A stretch of DNA of 64,000 nucleotides from positions 349,953-413,952 of the forward strand of contig QRDG01000066.1 in NCBI GenBank assembly GCA_012064385.1. The letters run 5' to 3'. The stretch is from Puccinellia tenuiflora (taxonomy: Eukaryota; Streptophyta; Magnoliopsida; Poales; Poaceae). How positions within the stretch are numbered: position 1 is the first letter of the stretch; every line of letters begins with the position of its first letter. Shown here piece by piece: positions 22,757 through 32,606 of this stretch. The position numbers and the translations under genes were made by a program. Under the pieces are notes generated by a model, which was given only the letters and a program-made list of their open reading frames with translations, was not told where the DNA came from and did no database searches.

Positions 22757-25540
22757 CTACTTGGAAGAATCACCAGGGGTAAAGTTGACTTGCTTTGTGT
22801 CCTGAGCTGACTTGAATTTCATCTTCTCCTCTGTGGCCGGCTTCTTGAGGACCGAGTTGTCCTCCGGGTCCATGTTCACCTTGTAAAATTTCAGCTCCTC
22901 TTGAGCACAAGCTGTCTCGGCCATAGCTGCATCTCCTAGTTCACACTCCAATGCCATCTGTCTGCTGCCATTGACTGTAATGACTCCTGCTAGACCTGGC
23001 ATCTTAAGCTTCAAGTAAACATAGCATGGTCTGGCCATAAACTTAAAGTATGCTGGTCGACCAAAGAGAGCATGGTATGGACTCTTGAGATCCACTACCT
23101 CAAAAGGCATAATCTCTGAACGAAAATTCTCCACTGTGCCAAAAGGAACCTCAAGATAAATCTTACCGATTGGCTTGGCTGACTTCCCTGGTACGATTCC
23201 ATGAAAAACTGTCTCAGTGGGTATTAGCTGCCTATCTTGCAGCTGCATCCTCTTGAATGTGTCATAATATAAGATGTTGATACTACTTCCACCATCCATG
23301 AGCACTTTGTTCAATGTATAGCCCCCAAATTGAGGTGCCACCACCAAGGCAAGCTGCCCTGGGTCGTCGACTCTTGGTGGATGATCTGCCCGACTCCATG
23401 TGATGGTTTGCTCTGACCACCTGAGCCACTGTGGGATTGCCGGCTCCACTGCATTGACAGCTCTAACCTTTAATTTCTTGGCACGCTTGGATGTGCTTGT
23501 TGTAAAGACATGGTAATTGCCACGACTCGAGTTCTGTGGCCGAGTTGTGACATAATACTGCCCATTGTCATCATGAAGCTGCTTCGGGTTCTGCTGGAAC
23601 CCGCCCTGTTGATTACCTCCTCCTTGGGGCTGGTTAGGGTTATTGCCGGCTCCTCCACCGTGGTTGCCGGGTCCTCCATCACCATTGTTTCCTCTATATC
23701 CATTGTTGTTACCTCTATTTCCTGGTCCTGTGAACCTGGCACGCTGCAGATCCACGCACTGTCCCAAGGTATGACCACACTTCCCGTTTCTGACGTGTTT
23801 AGGGCATGGACTCGCAAAAACCTCCTCTGTGGTTGGCCTACGCCCCTGGTACCCTTGAGAATTCTTGTCCTTGCGCTTGACCCCAGTGTTTGTGTTAGCT
23901 ACCAGGTCAGAGTTGTCTCCATATGGCCGTTTGTTACCTCCCTGGTTATGATTCTGATTTTGGTTCTGGTTCTGACCGTTGCCACCATGTCCTTTAGGCC
24001 CTTCCTCCTGATCCTTTGTTTTGTCTATGGCAGCGTGCTTATTAGCATCTGCCATGATTTCGCCGATCATAAGGGGAATACCTTGATTCAGGCTCTCCTT
24101 CATACGACCCAGCTTCCAGCTCAAGGGATTGTAGCTGCAATTTCTCTCCATTGCCATTAGCACTGAAATTGTTGGGAGTCCTTGCGATGAGTTGATGATC
24201 TCCGACACCCGCTTCATCCAATGCCTTGCAGACTCGCCCTTTCTCTGAACACACCGCTCCAAGTCCTCTATGGTACTAAGCTTTTTGCATGTTCCCTGGA
24301 AGTTCTGTATGAAAGCCGACTTCAACTGCTCCCAAGAGTTGATTGATCTAGGAGGCAAGTTGCGCATCCAAACCTTGGCTGCTCCCTCCATCATAAGGTA
24401 CATGAATTTAGCACACAGATTACCTGTGGCATTGCGGATACTCATCGCCATCTCATATGTGCCCAACCAAGAAGTCGGGTCCATGTTGGGCTCGTAATTG
24501 GGGAATTTGCGCTGCTCCCTGAAGTCGCTGGGGAAGGACTCGGACCTGATGGTATCTAACAGGCACTCTGATCCTGTTAGTGAAGGAGAGGTACCAGGAA
24601 AAGTCACCTCTGTGTGCGCCCGGGTTGGCTGAGGCTGGTTATCTACACCAGCTAGTGCTCTGTCCCTCTCAGCCTCCCGAGCCCTGGCCGCCTCCCTCTC
24701 TCATCGCTGTCTCGCTTCATCAACCACCAGCTGAGCTCGTGAGGCAGTTGGTATGTTTGCCCTGTTCCTCTCTTGTTCACGGCGCCTTGCGCTTGTAGAG
24801 TTGGCCGGGTGAGACTCGTCATGCCGACTCCTCGTACCAGAGTTGAACGGTGTCGAGTGCAGCCTACTTGCATCTGGAAACGCTGGATAAAGAGCTTGCT
24901 GAGTCATTGCTGTCTTTAGCATCTCAATAGCACGGCGGGTCTCCTATCCCGCTGGTCCTTCTGGTATCTCAATGTTCTCTAGTCTCATAGTTGCCGCATG
25001 AACGTTGTCCATTGGGTTAGAGTAATGCCCCTCTGGAGTACGAAACCTGCCAGGTGGAGGTCCGATACCACCTGTTGATCCCCCTCCGACTCCTCCTTCA
25101 GGTGGCGGTCCGTTGGTACCGTTGCCGCCGGGTCCTTCTGGAGGTGGTGGTGGTGGTGGTGGTGGTGGTGGTGTTGCTCCTCCTCCTGCGCCACCTCCTG
25201 CAGCTGATGAACTCCCTAGCCCGGCTCCTGCGCCTGGACCATTGGGTGTGTTGAACAAAGCAGTTGGATTGACAATGACTCCGCCACGCAGACGACTCCT
25301 CGCTCTGCGATGCTGAATTGAGGTAAGTTCTTCCTGGCGACTCCGCACAACCTGGGCCTCAGTTTGGACCCGGGCCCGCTCTTTCGCCAATCTGCGATTT
25401 GCCTCTGTGATTTCCGCTAGCTGCCTCTCTAACACAGCACGAGCACTGGCTAACTCTGCCGCCCACTCTGCTGCATTGCTTGCATTGATTTCCTTTGTCA
25501 GTAGACTTGGATCAAACTGATTTCCGCCGTTTCCAGACAT
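22757..25540 (-). pseudogene. Element A gag-protease with two internal stops
   Basis: The frame from MSGNGGNQFDPSLL (25538-25540) runs through a proline tract, an Arg/Glu-rich region, a capsid-like Gag domain (LMMEGAAKVWMRNLPP), Gln/Asn/Gly-rich linkers, a CCH-type segment (CPKHVRNGKCGHTLGQC), and an aspartic protease segment (LMDGGSSINILY). In-frame stops lie at 24944-24946 (TAG) and 24701-24703 (TGA), and the frame ends with TAG at 22757. The frame is also open upstream to near 26000 (MGAAHRAMEKLAIG), just after the PBS, so the true start may be there. A shift separates it from the RT frame. Confidence 0.88.
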
Positions 25541-26045
25541 ATAGACTCCAACGACGCGGGCGCGTACTGGCGACTCCGCATAATCTTCCTCCTCAATTCC
25601 ATACCCAAGCCGATCCTCGAACAAGGGCAAGATAGACTCTGAATCGGCATCGTAATCTGGCTCCATACATGGCTCCACCAGCGAATCCTCTTCATGGTTG
25701 ACAGCAAGTTGTTTCTCTGGCTCGGCGATGATGCCGACTTCTGATGTGCCGACCGACTCCTCGCCGTCGGACTCGACAACAACTATAGGCTCTGATACTG
25801 ATTCTGCCGAGTTAGCGCGAAGTCCTGACGCGCAAACCATGCCGACGAACACGTTGATACCTACAAAGACAAGCTGATAACCCTCGTCGACTTCCTCCAT
25901 CTCTGGAGTCCAGCCGGAGTCATCGATCTCAGTTTCTCCGTGCTCATCAGTGTAGACTCGCCCGATGGCGAGTTTCTCCATGGCCCGGTGAGCAGCTCCC
26001 ATGATCTCGACTCCTCTCATCACCTGCCCCACGGTGGGCGCCAAC
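25541..26045 (-). other. Element A leader and PBS (about 26024-26043)
   Basis: The minus strand reads TGGCGCCCACCGTGGGG two bases inside the 5' LTR, ending in the complement of a tRNA CCA end. The rest is an acidic open reading stretch in the gag frame (VDEGYQLVFVG), which probably is the N-terminal part of Gag. I do not name the tRNA. Confidence 0.7.
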
Positions 26046-26577
26046 TGTCGTGGGGTTGTCACGGCAAGTACTTCCTTTGGGAAGGTGAGTTCTGGGGCCA
26101 TTGGTGAACGAAGTACGTAGGAGAGGTTAATCTCGCCAAGGGACACAGATTTACCCAGGTTCGGCCCCTCTTTATCGAGGTAAAGACCTACTTCCTGCTT
26201 CTCTTTATTGATTGGGTGGATTCTCGATTACAAGGCTCCGACTCCTCTCTGGGGAGTCGGCGACTATGAATTGCTTAGGACCTCCCGATCTAAGGTCCAG
26301 GACCCCGCTTATAAAGGTGGCCGGGTCCCTGGACTTACAACTTACACCGAGTCATACTTGAACACGGAGTCCTACTCTACGTCTTGGCCTTCCAAGTTAG
26401 ACCTCCGGGTTGTACTTGGACTCCTTCCTGGCGGGTCCCTTTTCCGTCATGGGCCTTGGTTGGCTTGTCTCCAGCCCAGCCCATGCGACTTGATGCACGA
26501 CTCGGCTTTGGCCTTCTTGGTCTTGGCGGGTCTACTTTCCGGGTCCATGGGCCTACCTATAAAGTATCCCCCCATCA
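26046..26577 (-). repeat. Element A 5' LTR (532 bp)
   Basis: Starts TGTCGTGGGG and ends TATCCCCCCATCA, fitting TG...CA. It lies directly beside the PBS. The next five bases (TATAC, 26578-26582) are the presumed target duplication, whose partner is outside the window. Confidence 0.75.
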
Positions 26578-26670
26578 TATACCTACCATCAACATGGAGA
26601 CTTTGTACCATGTAGGTTAGCAAGCCATTTTAATTTGGCAGCTGAGCTGTTTTCAGTAGATGGCAGGTAA

Positions 26671-26997
26671 GGGCATGTACAATGGTAGGGAAGACGGGTC
26701 TTATCTTAGACCTCCACGTCACTTGGAGAAGGCAATAAATATCGGTCGTATAATGCGTTATCTCTTATTGTCATCTCTTGCAATTAATGAGAATTAACTA
26801 AATTTAGTATGAAATTGACTTAATAAGAGAAGGCATGTGGTACAATGGACAAAATAACCTTATCTTAATATTTAAGAGATCATCCCTTAGCTAAGAGAAG
26901 ACAACCCTCTCTTCCCTCATTCTCTCTCCTCCAACGAAGCAAAAATCCAACGTGGCATCTCTAAGAGAAGGCTGACATCACCCCATTGTACATGCCC
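26671..26997. mobile_element. Tourist-like MITE (PIF/Harbinger type), 327 bp
   Basis: Terminal inverted repeats GGGCATGTACAATGG at 26671-26685 and its exact complement at 26983-26997. TAA flanks both ends (26668-26670 and 26998-27000). A 3-bp TAA duplication and small non-coding interior fit a Tourist/Harbinger MITE. It is moved by a transposase encoded elsewhere. Confidence 0.85.
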
Positions 26998-27000
26998 TAA

Positions 27001-28019
27001 TAGTGGTAATAAGGCCTTCCGTAGTGGGGAACGGTTTGCCGTTTCTAATCCTATTCCACGTCATCTTTTCATTAATCGTTCCAGCCCATCGTTTCCTCCG
27101 CATTTATGTCTGGCTGGCCTATTCCATCGACCGTTCTAGGCGCTGATTGGTGCCAGTACGTTACTTGAGGAAGTGATTGGTCAAACTATTTTGGACTCTG
27201 TGCAAGAGCCGTAAACGGCTCTTCCCTCTTCTTCATTAAATAGCCCGCCACGTAGGTAAAAATCCAACGTGGATCACTAATATACGCTGCCAGAGTGTAG
27301 CATTAGGGACAGCCTAATGCTAATATACAACTGTAGTTTACTGGGAATACTACAACATTGATTGGAATGGTTATTCTTTAGTAGGCTGTGAATAAACATT
27401 CAAAGGCCTAATGTTAGGTATTCTTCTCACAATTATAATACAAGAAAAAGGGCTAGACAGGCATAAACTCTCGACATGGTACTACACAAGAGCTAATAGC
27501 CAAACACCGTCAAAAAAGTACATAGGCACCAGGTTACCAACAAAATCCCCAATTCTCAATTCTTTTGAATTTAGAAGAATCTGCTTCGTACATGCCTCCT
27601 TCAAGCTGAGGATCACCAGAACTGATCCAGAACTCGTAGTTCCAAGGGAGGCCAGGCGAGCATTTATCCAGGGCCATTGGGCCAGTCCTTTATGCTCCCT
27701 ATACGCAAGTGCGTATTCAAATCTGCATCCGGTCATTATCCGCTCCGATTCGAATCCGACTAAAAAATATGGTAAAGGATATGGAGAGAACATTATCCGA
27801 TCGATCCAATCCGTTTACATCCCTACATTCAAGTCACACATTCATGCCTTGCATATATGGAAACAAATGGAAAATAATGCTTTAGACACGGGGAGTGGCA
27901 CTCAATATTTGATGTAAACATGAGCTTGCATTTCTAATTGAATTTATTCTGTCCATATATACTAATCTGTTTGAAAGTGTATACAGCTTATTAAGTTCTA
28001 ACAGGATGTTAAATTGTAG
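27001..28019. other. Background DNA without a supported gene; possible hAT-like end near 27825
   Basis: No convincing exon is seen. Around 27730-27825 the minus strand begins TAGGGATGTAAACGGAT and continues with repeated GGAT/CGGAT text, resembling ends of small hAT-type elements; the partner end was not found. The last ~90 bases look like an intron end (T-rich, then TGTAG) before the exon at 28020. The 169-codon frame at 27411-27917 has no recognisable features. Confidence 0.35.
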
Positions 28020-28571
28020 GATTCCTGTGTCTTGCCTCTTTGTAGCCCTTGTCGAGGAATGTATGTACGGGAACGTGCATTACTAGAAGTTGATCTTTGG
28101 GTAAAAGAGGAAGGGGATGGATCAGTTGACAAGCAGCTACTTTCTGCATATGCTGAGATAGATATACGTGCAGAATTTGATGCCACGCTTCATGTCCGGA
28201 TTCCTACCGATGATTGCAACTTGGACATAAAATGCATGGCCCTTGCACAAAGTGTGGAGGCTGTAATACAAGTCTATGCAAAGGTTGACCATCCTTGTCA
28301 TGTGAGGTTCACTGCTTTGAGCACTTGCTATAATAACTATGAGATTCTTCTTTTTGATGGCAAATTATTTGGGAATCAGAAACTATTCCAGCATGTCGTC
28401 CCGGTGAAGGCAATTGAAAAATTGGATGTTCTTTTGAAAGTAGATCAATCACTGTTTCAGTGGACCTTTCAGGATGAACATGTTGGAGCTGTTTGTTCTC
28501 CTAATGACTCAATTCTTGCGTATGGCCACTTTTTTGTAAGGGTGTTCTTTGCTCCAAAGGACTACCATTGA
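28020..28571 (+). CDS. 3' exon of a probable DUF6598-family gene (gene fragment)
   Basis: An open frame follows a plausible splice acceptor (AAATTGTAG, AG at 28018-28019) and ends in TGA at 28569-28571. The protein reads GMYVRERALLEVDLWVK, later YAEIDIRAEFD, FGNQKLFQHVV and FVRVFFAPKDYH. This is the character of grass DUF6598 proteins, a family of unknown function expanded in Poaceae, recognised from memory and not by search. About 180 residues remain. Upstream exons are not identified. The 3' side is lost about 20 bases past the stop in a truncated LTR, so this is likely a fragment or a gene with a captured 3' end. Confidence 0.55.
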   Translation, partial: DSCVLPLCSPCRGMYVRERALLEVDLWVKEEGDGSVDKQLLSAYAEIDIRAEFDATLHVRIPTDDCNLDIKCMALAQSVEAVIQVYAKVDHPCHVRFTALSTCYNNYEILLFDGKLFGNQKLFQHVVPVKAIEKLDVLLKVDQSLFQWTFQDEHVGAVCSPNDSILAYGHFFVRVFFAPKDYH

Positions 28572-28591
28572 AAACCAACTTACAACATGAC

Positions 28592-29894
28592 CTGCGAAGT
28601 TTAGAAAATTCTAGAAAAATACATAAGTTAATATTTTGGGAAATAAGTCACGGAGCCAAAAGGAGGCACGGAGGTGAGCCACCAGGGGCAGGGGACCCCT
28701 GGCCACGATTGGGACCCGCCCCTGGCCTCTATGGACCCCTCCGGCACCCCTTCGGTGTATTACTTGCCTTTGACCTAAAAACATTGGAGCAACTCTCGAA
28801 TAATATTTCCGCCGCCTCTGCGAGGCGGAAACCAGACAGAAAGAAGAAGGGCTCCAGCAGGGAGAAATCTGTTGGGGTAATTCCCTCCCAGAGGGGGAAA
28901 TCGTCGCCATCGCCATCACGTCGGGCATCATCGGGATCGTCATCAACCTCACCTCCACCATTAGCACCTTCATCCTCATCATCACCCCATCTCATCTCGC
29001 TGTAGCTTTTGAAGTTGTGACTTGATTGTTCATTGGGATCACTTCTCGGGTGTTAATTACCGTTTGTAGTTGATGCTTATGAGTTTTATCGGTGAATTAT
29101 ATTTACGATCCGATTGCTACCCATATTCATATCACCTCTGATCATGATCTATATGATGTCTTGTGATTAGTTCGTTTGGTTCTTTAAGACATGAGGAAAG
29201 CCGAGTTGCTGGTAATTGCATAATGTTGAGTAATATTTAATTGTTTGATGATCCATGTTGTGTTGTTATTCCTCTAGTGGTATTGTGTGAACATCGACTA
29301 CATGATACTTCACCTTTTAAGGGTCTAGGGGAATGCATGGTGTATTTAGTTTGCCTACGGTAGGGTTGCCGGAGTGACAGAAATCTGAACCTCAGTTCGC
29401 AAGATAGTGCACTAGGGAGTGTAGGATCTCAGAGTTTAAGTCTGTGGTTAGGTTGTTAACTTAATTACTTTTTTGTAGTTGTGGATGTTTGCAAGAGGTT
29501 TAATCACAAGGATGCATTTGTCCAACTAAGGGTGGTGCATTAGCATAGGTTCACCCACACAACACTTATCAAAACATTGAAGATTAATCAACGACGTGCA
29601 ATGAAAGTAGCTCGGTAGAAATTCCCATGTGTCCTCAGGAATGTTTTAATCATCATAAGTAACACCACCGGCTTGTCCTTTGCGCTAAAAAGGATTGGGC
29701 CACTTGGTGCAACCATAATTGCAATCTTTTATTTACTTCTTCGTTATACCAAAAACCCATAAATATTTTCCTTTTAGTGCTTGCAGTGAAAGCTTACTGA
29801 CATCCACTTGTCAACACCTTCTGCTCCACATTGGATTCGACACTCTTACTTATCGAAAGGACTACGATAGATCCCCTACACTTGTGGGTCATCA
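28592..29894 (+). mobile_element. 5'-truncated LTR, plus orientation (left arm of an inverted repeat)
   Basis: Ends in CTTGTGGGTCATCA at 29894, a typical LTR end. Its first ~1 kb (28592-29588) is the inverted complement of 29895 to about 30930, with many substitutions. The LTR start is missing at the boundary with the DUF6598 exon. It contains a GC-rich segment at 28650-29000 whose open frames are not credible genes. Confidence 0.7.
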
Positions 29895-31092
29895 ATTAAT
29901 TTTCAATGTTTTGATAAGTGTTGTTTGGGTGAACCTATGCTAATGCACCGCCCTTACTTGGACAAATGCATACTTGTGATTAAACCTCTTGCAAACATCC
30001 ACAACTACAAAAAAGTAATTAAGATAACAACCTAACCACAACTTTAAACTCCGAGATCCTACACTCCCTAGTGCACTAGCTTGCAAACTGGGGTTCAGGT
30101 TTCTGTCACTCTGGAATCCCTACCGTAGGCAAACTAAATACACTATGCATTCCCCTAGGCCCTTAAAAGGTGAAATATCATGTAGTCGACGTTCACACGA
30201 TACCACTAGAGGAATAACAACACAACATGGCTCATCAAACAATTAAATATTACTCAACATTATGCAATTACTAGCAACTAGGCTTTCCCATGTCCTTAAG
30301 AACCAAACGAACTACTCACAAGACATCATATAAATCATGATTAGAGGTGATATGAATATGGGTAACAATTTGATCGTAAAGATAATTCACCGATAAAATT
30401 CACAAGTATCAACTATAAACGGTAATTAACACTCAGGAAGTGATCTCAATGGACAATCAAGCACAACTTCAAAAGCTACAGCGAGATGAGATGGGGTGAT
30501 GATGGGGATGAAGGTGCTGATGGTGGAGATGAGGTTATTGATGATTCTGATGATGCCCGACATGATGGCGATGACGATGGCGGCAATTTCCCACTCCGGG
30601 AGGGAATTTCCCCAACAGATTTCTCCCTGCCGGAGCCCTTCCGATTTCTGTCTGGTTTCCGCATCGCAGAGGCGGCGGAAAAATTATTCGAGAGCTGCCC
30701 CAACGTTTTCAGGTCAAAGGCAAGTAATACACCGAAGGGGTGCCGGAGGGGGGCCACAGAGGCCAGGGGAGGGTCCCAGCCACGGCCAGAGGTGGGCCCG
30801 CGGCCAGGGGTCGCCCCTGCCCCTGGTGGCTCGCCTCCGTGCCTCCTTTTGGCTCCGTGACTTACTTCTCAAAATATTAACTTCTGTATTTTTTGGAATT
30901 TTCCGGGCTGCGTAAGTCAGGTGTCCTGACAGGTACTTTTCCAGCTGTTTTCGGACTCTGGCAGATGAATCCCTCATAAATTCAAAACATGCAAAATAAT
31001 ATAAAGTAACATAAGTAAGGTATCATAATATGAAATATATCGACGAATAAAGATAAATTATGATGTAAAATAGTGATGCAAAATGGACGTAT
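29895..31092 (-). mobile_element. 3'-truncated LTR of the same family, minus orientation (right arm)
   Basis: Its minus-strand start is TGATACGTCCATTTTGC at 31092. It runs left to 29895, where it abuts the end of the plus-oriented LTR. The abrupt contact suggests that the left LTR inserted into this one. The final ~300 bases present in the left copy are missing here. Confidence 0.7.
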
Positions 31093-31575
31093 CAGCCGGG
31101 TGCCGGAAGAGTTTCAGAATCTTCCCGAATTAGATTTCGAGGTGGCGGCGGCTTCCAGCCGAGTTCGTGGAAAAATAATCACCGACCCGTCAAAATTAGG
31201 GCAAATAGGATTTTATAGGCATCGAGGGGGGCCAAGGCGATCACCAGGGGCAGGCCCCACCCACGGGTCCTGGTGGGGCCACGGTCAGGGGTCACCCCTA
31301 GCCCCTGGGTGGCCCCCAGGTTGCCCTTCGGTCTCTGGCTCCTTCTTGACACATAAAAATTCCCCGCAATTTTCGTCCAATTCCGAAAATATTTGTAGAA
31401 TTAGATTTTCTGAAATAGAAAACAGCAAAAACATGGAACTTGCACTAGGCATCTTGTTAATAGGTTAGTCCAATAAAATGCTTGAAATGATATAATAAGA
31501 TAGTAGAAACATGTGACAATGACACAAAACAAACATGGATCAATCAAAAATTATAGATATGTTTGACACGTATCA
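31093..31575 (-). mobile_element. Truncated LTR related to the Athila-like LTR
   Basis: On the minus strand it begins TGATACGTGTCAAACATATC at 31575 and shows the same order as 13835-15457: TTATAGAT, GGCATCTTGTTAATA, a GC-rich zone and CCGGGTGCCGGAAGAG. It stops at the LTR start at 31092, so it was interrupted by that later insertion. The remainder is absent. Confidence 0.65.
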
Positions 31576-31838
31576 ATACCCTCCTGGATTTTTGGGCAAA
31601 TGAGCTAAATTTGGATGTGTGGTGGACTAACCTTGCTCGTGACGATGGAATTTCTAGGAAGGCCATGTCCTCCATCATCATGCTTATTTCTTGGGAGATT
31701 GGGAAGGAGCGTAATGCTAGGGTCTTTCATCATGTGGCCTCTCTGCCGTTTATTGTTATTTCGAGAATTAAGGACGAGGCGAGAGCTTGGGTCTTGGCCG
31801 GGGCCAAGTTTTTGGGCACTGTAATACCGGGAGAGTGA
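31576..31838 (+). pseudogene. LINE (L1-type) ORF2 C-terminal fragment
   Basis: The frame reads DFWANELNLDVWWTN, MSSIIMLISWEIGKERNARVF and DEARAWVLAGAKFLGT and ends with TGA at 31836-31838. This is the extreme C-terminus downstream of the reverse transcriptase in plant non-LTR retrotransposons, beyond the zf-RVT region. The Trp-rich pattern W(E)I.KERNAR is characteristic (recognised from memory). LINE copies are usually 5'-truncated; here the LTR at 31575 forms the left border. Its 3' UTR continues into 31839-31960. Confidence 0.8.
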
Positions 31839-31984
31839 TCCCTTATGTGAAATCCTAGGGTTTGTCCTAGGCAAATAACTCTAAAACTCCTTATGTAATG
31901 CAAATGGGAAGTCTTTTGTGTTGGCTCAAAAATGAAGAAGTAAACTTGTATCCACCAATGATCGGGTTGGATGGGACGTACATG
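31839..31984. other. LINE 3' UTR and unassigned sequence
   Basis: Follows the LINE stop codon. No gene is seen, and no clear poly(A) tail marks the LINE end. Confidence 0.4.
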
Positions 31985-32141
31985 CCGAGAATTGGGTTGG
32001 ATCCGGAAGTTTGGGCCCAGAAAAAACTGGCCCATGCGTGACACCACACACTCACCAATCCGGCCGAGAATTGGGTTGGATCCGGAAGTTTGGGCCCAGA
32101 AAAACTGACCCATGCGTTACACCAGACACTCACCAATCCAA
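31985..32141. repeat. Two-copy 79-bp tandem repeat
   Basis: CCGAGAATTGGGTTGGATCC starts at 31985 and again at 32064, and both copies run on to CACTCACCAATCC. The copies differ at a few bases. The rest of the stretch to 32262 is AT-rich with nothing recognised. Confidence 0.9.
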
Positions 32142-32262
32142 ATTAATAGTAAAGATTTGTTTTTTAAAAATATTCAGCAACCGCAAAGAGGCATGCAGTA
32201 GAAAAAAACGACTCACATGTACACAATGTGAATCATAATTAAGGAATCAAATAATGAACAAG

Positions 32263-32511
32263 CACTAGTGGAAAAAAGGGCTTCCATCCCAACCTTTAAT
32301 CCCGACCGTATTTGGGCCCAGGACTAATGTGGGGACTAGTCCCGGTTCCAATGGCTAGGATGCCTCACGGGACTAGTCCCGGGTCGAACGGGACCTTTAG
32401 TCCCGGTTGGAGACACCAACCGGGACTAAAGGTGGTGCAGCAGGCGCCGGCCAGCGCGAGCCCCTTTAGTTCCGGTTGGTACACCAACCGAGACTAAAGA
32501 TAGACCCTTAC
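32263..32511 (+). repeat. CACTA 5' terminus and subterminal repeats
   Basis: Contains several copies of TAGTCCCGGTT and its complement AACCGGGACTA, partly arranged as short hairpins around GGAGACACC and GGTACACC. In CACTA elements such repeats bind the accessory transposase protein (family knowledge). The block is cut by the copia insertion and resumes at 52760. Confidence 0.85.
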
Positions 32512-32606
32512 TGTTGGGAATATGCCCTAGAGGCAATAATAAAATGTTTTATTAGCATATTCATATTTATGATAATAGTTTATTCTCCATGCTACTATAA
32601 TTGTAT
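32512..32606 (+). repeat. Copia 5' LTR, first 95 bp
   Basis: Matches the first ~95 bases of the LTR at 50993. It ends with TGTAT (32602-32606), the left target duplication of the nested gypsy element. It resumes after 44626. Confidence 0.9.

Larger units (their letters stand above)
1149..26577 (-). mobile_element. Element A: degenerate Tat-lineage Ty3/gypsy retrotransposon, interrupted by three insertions
   Basis: Read from the minus strand, this element runs 5' LTR (26046-26577), PBS, gag-protease, RT-RNase H-archaeal-type RNase H, then integrase. The integrase part is split: the coding sequence stops at 20965, resumes at 13834-13696, stops again and resumes at 1749-1149. Removing the two complete insertions leaves about 6.3 kb in the window. 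A second RNase H after the RT is the hallmark of the Tat/Ogre group of plant gypsy elements (family knowledge). The 3' LTR is not in the window. Stop codons and frameshifts in gag and pol show it is dead. Confidence 0.85.

Noticed and set aside
27411..27917. 169-codon frame in background DNA
   Set aside because: No domain, odd composition, overlaps a possible hAT-type end and an opposite-strand frame of similar length.
28568..29005. 145-codon frame after the DUF6598 exon
   Set aside because: Lies in a truncated LTR and its inverted counterpart exists at 30476-30915; Ser/Pro-rich, no domain.
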